From the NCBI RefSeq assembly GCF_000155955.1, contig NZ_GG697142.2:355689-419688 (forward strand): a stretch of DNA of 64,000 bases, in the 5' to 3' direction. Positions 26,508-33,868 of this stretch are shown here, one piece after another; within the stretch, counting starts at the first letter, position 1; each line of letters begins with the position of its first letter. The notes under the pieces were generated by a model, which saw nothing but the letters and a program-made list of their open reading frames with translations, was not told where the DNA came from and searched no databases. The position numbers and the translations under genes were made by a program. Origin of the DNA: Mitsuokella multacida DSM 20544 (GTDB lineage: Bacteria; Bacillota; Negativicutes; Selenomonadales; Selenomonadaceae).

Positions 26508-26550
26508 TTCATTCATGTTAGTTTGTGCTGATACTCATTTGCACGGATGC

Positions 26551-27054
26551 TCAGTGTATCTTGGCGTGCTCGCGGATGAACGCTTCGACATTGGCGAGGT
26601 GCGGGTTCTTGCGCAGAGTTTCTGGCTCGTAGGTGATGAGCAGGCTGCCCGTGGGCAGGGATACCACGGCATCCTCGACGCCGTCGAACGAGCGGATGAA
26701 CGAGGTCACCTGTTCGGCGAGCTTTTCGTTGCCGGCAAGGGCGAGGTTGTAGACGCGCACGCGGCCTGGCAGGTAGCTGGCAATATCCGTGCCGGCGAGG
26801 AAGGCGTGCAGCGAGATGGACTCTGCAGTGCCTGCTGCCTTGCGCGCCGTGCGGCCGATGGCAGCTTCGGCATCGTGCTTGAGTTTTCCCGCATGCTGGA
26901 GGCCGTGCAGGATGGAGAGCACGCCCCAGACGGCGCCGCAGGCGGTGTGGATTTTCTTGCCGGCGAAGATCGTGGCGATGGTCGCGATGCCGCTGGCCGT
27001 CAGGGGCAGGCCGAGCGGCAGTTTCTGAAAGGATTGCTTGAATGATTGCTTCAT
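26551..27054 (-). CDS. HMA2-domain (heavy-metal-associated-like) membrane protein
   Basis: The 167-residue protein starts with two short hydrophobic segments (ASGIATIATIFAG and AVWGVLSILHGLQHAG), then a basic helix. From about 90 a ferredoxin-like HMA-type domain begins at SYLPGRVRVYNLAL and continues with FDGVEDAVVSLPTGSLLITY. The CxxC metal site of classic HMA domains is absent, as in HMA2 relatives. The role is unknown; metal handling is inferred from family and neighbourhood. AAGGAGG precedes the ATG. A Fur-box-like half palindrome lies at 27090-27102. Confidence 0.65.
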   Translation of the reverse strand: MKQSFKQSFQKLPLGLPLTASGIATIATIFAGKKIHTACGAVWGVLSILHGLQHAGKLKHDAEAAIGRTARKAAGTAESISLHAFLAGTDIASYLPGRVRVYNLALAGNEKLAEQVTSFIRSFDGVEDAVVSLPTGSLLITYEPETLRKNPHLANVEAFIREHAKIH

Positions 27055-27175
27055 GAAGATAACCTCCTTAGGTCATGTGTTCCGATATATGAGAATGATT
27101 CGCCGCCAAATAGAGAAATCCTCTCAGAAATACTTTCCATCTGCGAAATTTTATGAGAGAATAAGGAAGCATGCA

Positions 27176-27197
27176 GTCGATTAATACGTCGATTAAT
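27176..27197 (+). repeat. Tandem 10-base direct repeats before an ABC exporter
   Basis: GTCGATTAAT occurs at 27176-27185 and exactly again at 27188-27197, a 12-base period. It lies immediately upstream of the ribosome-binding site of the ABC ATPase gene at 27220 and is a candidate regulator-binding site. Confidence 0.6.
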
Positions 27198-27219
27198 GAT
27201 AGGAAGGATTTTTAGCGAT

Positions 27220-27984
27220 ATGATAGAAGTGCAGCATCTCTGCAAGCAGTTCCCGCATCGGACGAAAGACGGACGCCAGGGATTCAAGACGGCCGTCGAC
27301 GACCTGACGCTGAGCGTCGGGCGCGGTGAGATCTTCGGTCTGCTCGGCCCCAATGGCGCGGGCAAGACGACGACCATCCGCATGATGACGATGCAGACGA
27401 AGCCGACGGCGGGGACCATCTGCTACGACGGCCTCGACACGCGCCATGATGCACGGCGCATCAAGTCCCTGATCGGCGTCGTGCCGCAGCACATCAACTT
27501 CGACCAGGACCTCACGGTCGGGGAGAACCTGGAGCTTCACGCGCGCCTGCATCACATGGCGAGGGCAGAGCGGCGCGCGCGCATCGAGGAACTCCTGCGC
27601 TACGTCGAGCTCACGGATGTCGTCAACGATGGCGTCCGCAGGCTCTCGGGCGGCATGAAGCGGCGCCTGCTCATCGTGCGCGCCCTCTTGCATCGTCCGC
27701 GCATCCTGTTCCTCGACGAGCCGACGGTCGCACTCGATCCTCAGGTGCGCCGCCGCATCTGGTCGCTCGTGCAGGATATGGCGAGGAATGGCGTGACGGT
27801 CTTCTTGACGACACATTACATCGAGGAGGCCGAGGCGCTCTGCGACCGCGTCGCCATCCTCGCGAAGGGGCACCTCGTGGACCTCGACACGCCGCAGCGC
27901 CTGCGCCAGAAGATGGACCTGCCGAATCTCGAGGAGGTATTCCTCGCGCTGACGGCGGAGACACAGGCGAAGGAGGGACGGTAG
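27220..27984 (+). CDS. ABC exporter ATP-binding protein (ABC-2 type partner)
   Basis: The 254-residue ATPase has Walker A GPNGAGKTTTI near 42-52, the Q-loop PQHINFD, signature RLSGGMKRRL near 139, and ILFLDEPTVALDPQVR with Walker B. The family resembles NodI/DrrA-type ATPases that drive small two-component exporters. The start at 27220 (MIEVQHLCKQF) is chosen because AGGAAGG lies 12 bases upstream; a more upstream in-frame start has none. It is followed by its permease three bases later. Confidence 0.9.
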   Translation: MIEVQHLCKQFPHRTKDGRQGFKTAVDDLTLSVGRGEIFGLLGPNGAGKTTTIRMMTMQTKPTAGTICYDGLDTRHDARRIKSLIGVVPQHINFDQDLTVGENLELHARLHHMARAERRARIEELLRYVELTDVVNDGVRRLSGGMKRRLLIVRALLHRPRILFLDEPTVALDPQVRRRIWSLVQDMARNGVTVFLTTHYIEEAEALCDRVAILAKGHLVDLDTPQRLRQKMDLPNLEEVFLALTAETQAKEGR

Positions 27985-27987
27985 AAG

Positions 27988-28740
27988 ATGAACATCAGGG
28001 AAAATCTCATGGATATCGCGACGGTGTTCTGGCGCGACTGGGTCGTGCTCAAGCGCCGCCTCGCGAAGTTCATCCTCTCGCGCATGGTCGCGCCGATGCT
28101 CTACCTCGTCGCGTTTGGCTGGGGGCTCGGGCGCAGCATCGAGATCAGCTCCGGCACGTATCTCGACTTCCTCGTGCCGGGCATCCTCGCGCTCAACTCC
28201 ATGAACATCAGCTTCAACAGCATCACGCCGGTGCATGCGGAGCGCATCTACCACAAGAGCCTCGAGGAGTACACGATCGCGCCGATCTGGCCCGACGCCT
28301 TCCTGATCGGCAAGGTGGCGGCCGCCGTCGTGCGCGCGCTGATTTCGTCGGCCATCATCGTCGTGCTGGCCGTGCTCTTCGGCGCGCACTTCCAGATGAC
28401 GCCGCTCTTCCTGCTCGTGCTCGTGCTCAACTGCGTCGTCTTTGCCGAGATCGGCTTTCTCGCGGCGATGAAGATCCGCACCTACGAGGAGATGGCGCAG
28501 GTCAATACCTACATCCTCCTGCCGATGTCCTTCCTCTGCGGCACCTTCTTCTCGACGCAGGCGCTGCCGGCGGCCGTGCGTTATTTCATCGAGCTGCTGC
28601 CGCTCACGCACACGAGCTATCTCTTGCGCGGCATCGGCAGCGGCGCGGATGTCTCGTATCTCTCGCTGCTCGTGCTCGTCCTCTACGCCGTGGCGGGGTG
28701 GCTCTGGGGGAGCCGCGCCTTCCGCAGGCTGACGGAATAG
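27988..28740 (+). CDS. ABC-2 type exporter permease (NodJ/DrrB-like)
   Basis: The 250-residue protein has six predicted membrane segments, with a long loop after the second containing ISFNSITPVHAERIYHKSLE, and the family motif LPLTHTSYLLRGIG near the end. It pairs with the preceding ATPase to export an unidentified substrate. GGAGGGACGG precedes the ATG. The metal ABC genes follow after 31 bases, so all four may be co-transcribed. Confidence 0.88.
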   Translation: MNIRENLMDIATVFWRDWVVLKRRLAKFILSRMVAPMLYLVAFGWGLGRSIEISSGTYLDFLVPGILALNSMNISFNSITPVHAERIYHKSLEEYTIAPIWPDAFLIGKVAAAVVRALISSAIIVVLAVLFGAHFQMTPLFLLVLVLNCVVFAEIGFLAAMKIRTYEEMAQVNTYILLPMSFLCGTFFSTQALPAAVRYFIELLPLTHTSYLLRGIGSGADVSYLSLLVLVLYAVAGWLWGSRAFRRLTE

Positions 28741-28771
28741 ACTACCACTAACAATAGAAAGGAACAGTACC

Positions 28772-29629
28772 TTGTTCAAGACCATACTTCATCATCATGC
28801 CTCATCGTGCTCCGACTGCCAAAAGCTCTGCTGCACGAAGATCGAGGACTTCTCGGTCAAGATCGGCCGGCTGACCATCTTCGACCACGTCAACATCCAC
28901 ATCCATTGCGGCCAGCTCACGGCGCTCATCGGGCCGAACGGCGCTGGCAAGAGCACGCTTCTCAAAGCCATCCTCGGCGAGGTGCCGCATACAGGCAAGC
29001 TCCACTACGTCGATGCGAAGGGCAAGCACACGGGTCATCCCGTCATCGGCTATGTGCCGCAGTATCTGCGCTTCGACGTGAGCTCGCCGACGAGCGTCAT
29101 GGATATCTTCATGGCCTGCCTGACGCGGCGCCCCGTCTGGCTCTGCTCGGCGAAGTCCCTGCGGCCGCGCGTCCTGAAGAGCCTCGAGCGCGTGCGCGCC
29201 GCGCACCTCATCGACCGCCGGCTCGGCGCGCTGTCGGGCGGCGAACTCCAGCGCGTGCTCTTAGCGCTCGCGCTCGACCCGATGCCGGACCTCCTGCTGC
29301 TCGATGAGCCAGTCTCCGGCGTCGACCAGAACGGCCTCGAGCTCTTCTACGAGATCGTCGCGGACCTGCGCGAGAAGGAGGACATGGCCATCATCCTGAT
29401 CTCGCATGACCTCAACATGGTCGCGAAGCACGCCGACCAGGTCGTCCTGATGAACAAGGGCGTCGTCATGAGCGGTACGCCGGAGGAAGTCTTCGCCGAC
29501 CGGCGCACGAAGAAGATCTTCGGCATGCTGGCGGGCGAGTCGGCGCAGGAAGCGGCGACTCGCCCGCCAGCGGGTGCCTCGGATGGGGCAGAACGTGCAG
29601 ATGATGAAGAGAAGGGGGCGCATGCGTGA
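28772..29629 (+). CDS. Metal ABC transporter ATP-binding protein (ZnuC/MntB-like)
   Basis: The 285-residue ATPase carries Walker A GPNGAGKSTLL near 53-63, signature LSGGELQRVLLALAL near 154, and LLLLDEPVSGVDQNG. It belongs to the Mn/Zn/Fe uptake group. The first 22 residues form an unusual His/Cys-rich extension (HHHASSCSDCQKLCC) that could sense or bind metal. The C-terminal tail is acidic and low-complexity. TTG at 28772 follows AAAGGAACAG. It overlaps the permease gene by four bases. No binding protein gene is adjacent. Confidence 0.88.
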   Translation: MFKTILHHHASSCSDCQKLCCTKIEDFSVKIGRLTIFDHVNIHIHCGQLTALIGPNGAGKSTLLKAILGEVPHTGKLHYVDAKGKHTGHPVIGYVPQYLRFDVSSPTSVMDIFMACLTRRPVWLCSAKSLRPRVLKSLERVRAAHLIDRRLGALSGGELQRVLLALALDPMPDLLLLDEPVSGVDQNGLELFYEIVADLREKEDMAIILISHDLNMVAKHADQVVLMNKGVVMSGTPEEVFADRRTKKIFGMLAGESAQEAATRPPAGASDGAERADDEEKGAHA

Positions 29630-30471
29630 TGGATATGATCTACAGCTTGATGACGACACTCCTGCCATTTGACTGGCTCAGCAGCAACTTCATGAAGAAC
29701 GCCTTCCTGGCCGTGCTGCTCGTCACGCCGCTCTTCGGCCTCATCAGCACGATGGTCGTCTCGAACCGCATGGCGTTCTTCTCGGATTCACTCGGCCACG
29801 GCGCCTTCACGGGCATCGCCATCGGCGTGCTCTTGGGTTCTGTCTCGCCGCTCTTGTCTCTCGTCGTCTTCTCCGTCGTCTTTGCTCTCTTCATCACCTA
29901 CATCAAGAACAAGAGCACGGCTTCGACGGACACGATCATCGGCGTCTTTTCGGCGACGGCCATCGCGCTCGGCCTCATGATCATGAGCCACGGCGGCGGC
30001 TTCAACAAGTTCTCCTCGTTCCTCATCGGCGACATCTTGTCGATCACACCGGATGACCTCTCGGCGCTGGCCGTCGTCTTCGTGCTCGGCCTCATCGCCT
30101 GGGGCCTGCTCTTCAACCAGCTGCTCGTGCTCTCCATCAATTCGTCGTTCGCGCGCAGCCGCGGCATCCCCGCGTTCTGGATCGAGAGCGCCTTTGCCTC
30201 GCTGCTCGCCGTCGTCGTCTCCATCAGCATCCAGTGGGTCGGCATCCTGATCATCAACGCGATGCTCGTGCTGCCGGCGGCCGGCGCGCGCAACATCGCC
30301 AACAACGTCAAGCAGTATCATCTCTTCTCGATGCTCATCGCGATGTTCTCGGGCTTCCTCGGCCTGATGCTCGCCTATTACTTCGACATGGCCGCCGGCG
30401 CGACGATCGTCGTGATCTCTTCGGTGCTGTTCTTCCTGACGCTTCTGCTGAAGCCGTACTTCAGCCGCTGA
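29626..30471 (+). CDS. Metal ABC transporter permease (ZnuB/MntC-like)
   Basis: The 281-residue protein has eight to nine predicted membrane segments and the ABC-3 family features VVSNRMAFFSDSLGHGAFTG near 42-61 and NAMLVLPAAGARNIA near 207-221. It should import Zn2+, Mn2+ or Fe2+ with the preceding ATPase. The start is GTG at 29626 (overlapping the ATPase stop as GTGA) or the ATG three bases on. The substrate-binding lipoprotein expected of such importers is not in the window. Confidence 0.9.
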   Translation: MMDMIYSLMTTLLPFDWLSSNFMKNAFLAVLLVTPLFGLISTMVVSNRMAFFSDSLGHGAFTGIAIGVLLGSVSPLLSLVVFSVVFALFITYIKNKSTASTDTIIGVFSATAIALGLMIMSHGGGFNKFSSFLIGDILSITPDDLSALAVVFVLGLIAWGLLFNQLLVLSINSSFARSRGIPAFWIESAFASLLAVVVSISIQWVGILIINAMLVLPAAGARNIANNVKQYHLFSMLIAMFSGFLGLMLAYYFDMAAGATIVVISSVLFFLTLLLKPYFSR

Positions 30472-30568
30472 AGCTGGATATTATCCGTTCACTGGGGGCA
30501 GACAGGACGCGGGATATGTGGTAGGATAATAGGTAATGTTCATATGACACAGGAAGGGGATTCCAGAA

Positions 30569-31189
30569 TTGAAGACGACGATTATCGGCATTGCGGGCGG
30601 CACGGGCTCGGGCAAGTCCACATTCACGAACCGGCTCAAGGCGCATTTCGGGGACAGCGTCACGGTCATCTACCACGATGACTACTACAAGGCACACGAC
30701 GACATCCCGTTTGAGAAGCGCCAGTACATCAACTACGACCATCCGGACTCGCTCGAGACGGACCTGCTCGTCGAGCACCTCAAGGCACTGCGCGCGGGCA
30801 AGAGCATCGAGTGCCCTGTCTACGATTTCACGCGCCACACGCGCTCCTCGAAAACGAAGGTCATCGAGCCGAGCCATGTCATCATCGTCGAGGGCATCCT
30901 GATCTTCCAGGACGAGCGCCTGCGCGACCTCTTCGACATCAAGATCTTCGTCGAGGCCGACGCCGATGAGCGCATCCTGCGCCGCGTGCTGCGCGACATG
31001 AACGAGCGCGGCCGCGACCTCGAGAACATCATCAGCCAGTACCTGACGACGGTCAAGCCGATGCATTACCTCTACGTCGAGCCGACGAAGAACCTCGCCG
31101 ACATCGTCATCAACAGCGGCCTCAACGACGTGGCCTTCGACATCATGAAGACGAAGATACAGGACATCCTCGCAAACGCAGAGTCCTGA
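30569..31189 (+). CDS. udk: Uridine kinase
   Basis: Udk phosphorylates uridine and cytidine in pyrimidine salvage. The 206-residue protein begins MKTTIIGIAGGTGSGKSTFT with a P-loop near 10-17. It has the nucleoside-site IYHDDYYKAHDDIPFEKR near 34 and VIIVEGILIFQDERLR near 108. TTG at 30569 follows AGGAAGGGG with good spacing. It is a single-gene unit ending at a strong terminator. Confidence 0.95.
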   Translation: MKTTIIGIAGGTGSGKSTFTNRLKAHFGDSVTVIYHDDYYKAHDDIPFEKRQYINYDHPDSLETDLLVEHLKALRAGKSIECPVYDFTRHTRSSKTKVIEPSHVIIVEGILIFQDERLRDLFDIKIFVEADADERILRRVLRDMNERGRDLENIISQYLTTVKPMHYLYVEPTKNLADIVINSGLNDVAFDIMKTKIQDILANAES

Positions 31190-31201
31190 CATCTGGATAT
31201 G

Positions 31202-31239
31202 AGAAAAGCAGCCTGCCCGAAAGGGAAGGCTGCTTTTCT
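31202..31239. terminator. Terminator after udk
   Basis: AGAAAAGCAGCCT (31202-31214) pairs with AGGCTGCTTTTCT (31227-31239), with inner CCC/GGG pairing. It could act on both strands. Confidence 0.88.
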
Positions 31240-31267
31240 GCATCATGGGCAAATCGAATCTTGCCAA

Positions 31268-31293
31268 CAAAAAACCGCTGCAAGAGCAGCGGT
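31268..31293 (-). terminator. Terminator of the tRNA-Arg gene
   Basis: On the minus strand ACCGCTGC (31286-31293) pairs with GCAGCGGT (31274-31281) around TCTT and is followed by six T. Confidence 0.88.
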
Positions 31294-31305
31294 CAATCTT
31301 TCAGA

Positions 31306-31380
31306 TGGTGCGCTCGGGCAGAGTCGAACTGCCGCTTTCGGCTCCGGAGGCCAACGTCCTATCCACTGGACTACGAGCGC
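31306..31380 (-). tRNA. tRNA-Arg (anticodon CCG)
   Basis: The minus strand folds as a standard cloverleaf: acceptor GCGCTCG (31374-31380) with CGAGCGC (31310-31316), anticodon loop CTCCGGA giving CCG, T-loop TTCGACT, discriminator A and an encoded CCA (31306-31308). Length is 75 bases including CCA. It reads CGG arginine codons. Confidence 0.95.
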
Positions 31381-31451
31381 GATTCGTTCACTGGGAACAA
31401 AAAATAGTATATCATGAAACGCACTCGCTTGTCAATTTGAGATGCGCGGCG

Positions 31452-31688
31452 TCAGGGGTCCGTGCGCATGCCGCGGCCTCTGCTGCGGCCGTTCTCGATG
31501 AAGTCGCAGACGTGATCCGTCAGCGCGGCGAGCGCGAAGTAGAAGAGCACGCAGATGGCGAAGATTGCGAGCGGTGCGGCTGCGACCATGATAGCGATCT
31601 CAAGGATGTGGTAATCCACGCGCAGGCGGATGTACTCGCAGAGGAATGCGGCGAGTGTGATGAGCAGGTAGCCTTTTGCCCAGTCCAT
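31452..31688 (-). CDS. Small membrane protein, unknown function
   Basis: A 78-residue product starts at the ATG at 31688 after AAAGGAGAAC (the frame is open further upstream, but without start signals). It has two hydrophobic segments (GYLLITLAAFLCEYI and ILEIAIMVAAAPLAIFAICVLFYFALAALT) and a basic tail ending RSRGRGMRTDP. No family was recognised. Its promoter overlaps a perfect 14-base palindrome, so expression appears to be controlled. Confidence 0.65.
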   Translation of the reverse strand: MDWAKGYLLITLAAFLCEYIRLRVDYHILEIAIMVAAAPLAIFAICVLFYFALAALTDHVCDFIENGRSRGRGMRTDP

Positions 31689-31759
31689 TCTAGTTCTCCT
31701 TTCTGTTGGTATGCCGGTCCGTCGGCCGGCTACTTGCATGAAACGTCGAATCTGTCTTT

Positions 31760-31773
31760 TGAAAACGTTTTCA
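31760..31773. promoter_or_regulatory. Perfect palindromic operator (LacI/CcpA cre-like)
   Basis: TGAAAACGTTTTCA is a perfect 14-base palindrome with the central CG and flanks of catabolite-response (cre) and other LacI-family sites. It sits directly downstream of the -10 element of the small membrane protein gene, where a bound repressor would block initiation. Confidence 0.65.
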
Positions 31774-31800
31774 TTATAGCACGGAGTCCCTCGATGGCAA
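31773..31800 (-). promoter_or_regulatory. Promoter of the small membrane protein gene
   Basis: On the minus strand TTGCCA (31795-31800) and TATAAT (31773-31778) have a 16-base spacer. The operator palindrome begins at the end of the -10 element. Confidence 0.7.
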
Positions 31801-31849
31801 GGACAAAATGGCGATTTTTGAGCAGTGCGATGAAGAAAAAGCAAGTAAG

Positions 31850-31890
31850 AAAAAACCGCCCGGTCAGTACGCGCGATACGGACGGGCGGT
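31850..31890 (-). terminator. Terminator of the aminotransferase unit
   Basis: On the minus strand ACCGCCCG (31883-31890) pairs with CGGGCGGT (31855-31862) across a 20-base loop and is followed by a run of T, just after the aminotransferase stop. Confidence 0.8.
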
Positions 31891-31902
31891 CTTGTGGCAT
31901 TA

Positions 31903-33090
31903 TCACCGCTTGTGGTTCTTGAGGAAGTTCTCGATGCGCGCGAGCGCTTCGGAGATCTTATCGATGGACGTTGCGTATGAGCAGCGCACGTGGCCTTCGC
32001 CGCAGGCGCCGAAGGCGGAGCCCGGGATCAGGGCGACGTGCTCGGTTTTGAGGAGCTCTTCGGCGAACTCGTCGGAGGTGTAGCCCGTGCTCGTGATGTC
32101 CGGGAAGATGTAGAACGCGCCCTTCGGCTCGAAGCACGGCAGGCCCATCTTCGTGAAGCCGTCGTAGATCAGGTGGCGGCGGCGGTCGTACTCGGCGACC
32201 ATCTTTTTCATGTACTTCTCACCGTGGCGCAGCGCCTCGATGGCGGCAATCTGGGCCGTGATCGGCGCGCAGAGCATCGTGTACTGGTGAATCTTCGTCA
32301 TAGCGCTGATGAACGCCTTGTTGCCGAGCGCATAGCCGATGCGCCAGCCCGTCATCGCGTAGGCCTTCGAGAAGCCGTTGAGGAGGATCGTGCGCTCCTG
32401 CATGCCGGGCAGCGAGGAGAAGCAGACGTGCTTCTCGCCGCCGTACGTGAGGTCGCCGTAGATCTCGTCGGAGATGACGATGAGGTCGTGCTTCTCGGCG
32501 AAGGCGGCGATAGCGAGGAGGTCCTTGCGCGTCATGATGGCGCCCGTCGGGTTGTTCGGGTAGCCGATGAGCAGCACCTTCGTCTTAGGCGTCACGTGCT
32601 CCTCGAGCTCGTCTGGCGTGATGCGGAACTCGTTCTCAATCTTGGCCGGCACGGCGACGGGCTTGCCGCCCGCGAGGATCGTGCAGGCCTGATAGGAGAC
32701 GTAGCACGGCTCCGGGATGAGGACTTCGTCGCCCGGCGCGAGGATGGCGCGCATGACGAGGTCGAGCGCCTCGCTGACGCCGACCGTCACGAGGATGTCC
32801 GTGTCAGCATCGTAGGAGCAGTCGTACTCCTGCTGGTAGTGCTTGGCAATCTCCTCGCGCAGTTCGGGCAGGCCGCGGTTAGCCGTGTACGAGGTGTAGC
32901 CCTGCTCGAGGCCGTAGACGCAGCTCTCGCGGATGGACCACGGCGTGACGAAGTCCGGCTCGCCGACGCCTAACGAGATGACGTCTTCCATCTTGGCGGC
33001 GATGTCGAAGAACTTGCGGATGCCGGACGGGGCGATGGCGTTGACGCGCGGCGAGAGGCGCTCCTGCCAGTCAGTTCTCTTCTCGATCAT
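31903..33090 (-). CDS. PLP-dependent aminotransferase, class I/II
   Basis: The 395-residue fold-type I enzyme has the PLP lysine in NGFSKAYAMTGWRIGYALGN near 235-254, the cofactor Asp in VISDEIYGDLTYGG near 203, and GYPNNPTGA near 172. It should transfer amino groups between an amino acid and a 2-oxo acid, in the cytosol. The AsnC/Lrp neighbour suggests a branched-chain, aromatic or alanine substrate, which remains inference. Its start overlaps the regulator stop by four bases (ATGA). Confidence 0.9.
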   Translation of the reverse strand: MIEKRTDWQERLSPRVNAIAPSGIRKFFDIAAKMEDVISLGVGEPDFVTPWSIRESCVYGLEQGYTSYTANRGLPELREEIAKHYQQEYDCSYDADTDILVTVGVSEALDLVMRAILAPGDEVLIPEPCYVSYQACTILAGGKPVAVPAKIENEFRITPDELEEHVTPKTKVLLIGYPNNPTGAIMTRKDLLAIAAFAEKHDLIVISDEIYGDLTYGGEKHVCFSSLPGMQERTILLNGFSKAYAMTGWRIGYALGNKAFISAMTKIHQYTMLCAPITAQIAAIEALRHGEKYMKKMVAEYDRRRHLIYDGFTKMGLPCFEPKGAFYIFPDITSTGYTSDEFAEELLKTEHVALIPGSAFGACGEGHVRCSYATSIDKISEALARIENFLKNHKR

Positions 33091-33566
33091 GGTGTCACCA
33101 CCAGTCTGCGGTCGCGCTCTTCGTCGTTGATGATGACGCCGTCCTTCTTGTAGGGCTTGAGCATGAAGTGGCTGCGCGTCTGCGTGACGCCCTCGATCGT
33201 GGCGAGGCGCGTCGCGACGAAATTCGCGACATCCTTGAGGGATTTACCCTCGATGATGACGAGCAGGTCGAAGCTGCCGCTCATGAGGTAGACCGTGCGG
33301 ACCTCATCGAAGCGGTAGATGCGCTCCGCGATGGCGTCGAAGCCAACCTCGCGCTGTGGCGTCAGGTTGATCTCGATGACGGCCGTCACGGTGTCCGTGC
33401 CGAACTTCTCCCAGTTGATCAGCGTGTTGTACGACAGGATGATCTTGTCCTTCTCAAGCTTCTTGATGTCCTGCTCGACTTCATACTCGCTGCGGTGCAG
33501 CATCGAGGCCAGCTCGTTGACCGGCCGGCGTGCGTCGTGCTCGAGGAGCTCCAGCAATTCTTTCAT
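33087..33566 (-). CDS. Lrp/AsnC-family transcriptional regulator
   Basis: The 159-residue protein has an N-terminal winged helix (LLEHDARRPVNELASMLHRS near 6-25, then EYEVEQDIKKLEKDKIILSY). The C-terminal RAM ligand-binding domain includes VRTVYLMSGSFDLLVIIEGK. Lrp/AsnC proteins sense amino acids and usually regulate themselves and adjacent metabolic genes. The ATG at 33566 follows AAGGGGG. It is co-transcribed with the aminotransferase. Tandem repeats in its leader are candidate operators. Confidence 0.9.
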   Translation of the reverse strand: MKELLELLEHDARRPVNELASMLHRSEYEVEQDIKKLEKDKIILSYNTLINWEKFGTDTVTAVIEINLTPQREVGFDAIAERIYRFDEVRTVYLMSGSFDLLVIIEGKSLKDVANFVATRLATIEGVTQTRSHFMLKPYKKDGVIINDEERDRRLVVTP

Positions 33567-33594
33567 GTAAAATCCCCCTTGCTGTTCGGAATCT

Positions 33595-33614
33595 GTGTGA
33601 AACATCGTGTGAAA
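33595..33614 (-). repeat. Tandem repeats in the lrp leader
   Basis: GTGTGAAA occurs at 33595-33602 and 33607-33614 on the plus strand, with a 12-base period. They lie between the -10 element and the start codon of the Lrp gene, so autoregulation is plausible. Confidence 0.5.
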
Positions 33615-33636
33615 TCAATTCGTAGAAATCAGAATA

Positions 33637-33645
33637 ATTATATCA
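33637..33645 (-). promoter_or_regulatory. Extended -10 promoter of the lrp-aminotransferase unit
   Basis: The minus strand reads TGATATAAT, a perfect -10 with the TGn extension. The -35 (TTTTCC at 17 bases) is weak. Confidence 0.6.
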
Positions 33646-33764
33646 TATCTGTATCGTGAGGAAAAGCAAGAATGAATCCTGAGACAATCCGTTCCACTCG
33701 ATAGAGACAAATGGCGAATGGCATGTGGTCAGGCGTCTCTTTGCGAAAAGATTAGGAAGCCTTC

Positions 33765-33793
33765 TTGCATCTGCCAACCGTTTTGGGTACAAT
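33765..33793 (+). promoter_or_regulatory. Promoter of purL
   Basis: TTGCAT (33765-33770) and TACAAT (33788-33793) have a 17-base spacer, about 75 bases before the start codon. Confidence 0.7.
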
Positions 33794-33868
33794 AAATCTT
33801 GAAGAAGAGACAAGCTCTCTTAGACGAAGTGTTCCCGATCTGTTTTGCGTTTGGAGGAAAAAGCACTC

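Noticed and set aside
26304-26516. 70-codon minus-strand ORF starting with an ATG near 26516
   Set aside because: It is out of frame with the conserved PiT remnant, which occupies the same bases in a frame with clear family similarity.
26252-27045. Plus-strand ORFs opposite the PiT remnant and the HMA2-like gene
   Set aside because: They lack ribosome-binding sites and family signals. The minus-strand genes there have both.
21137-30471. Idea that the run of transporter genes is a mobile island
   Set aside because: No integrase, transposase, tRNA-flanking repeats or clear composition shift was seen. GC-rich codon use matches the rest of the window.
31245-31922. 225-codon plus-strand ORF across the tRNA-Arg region
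   Set aside because: It runs through a tRNA gene, two terminators and an operator on the opposite strand and has no coding signals.
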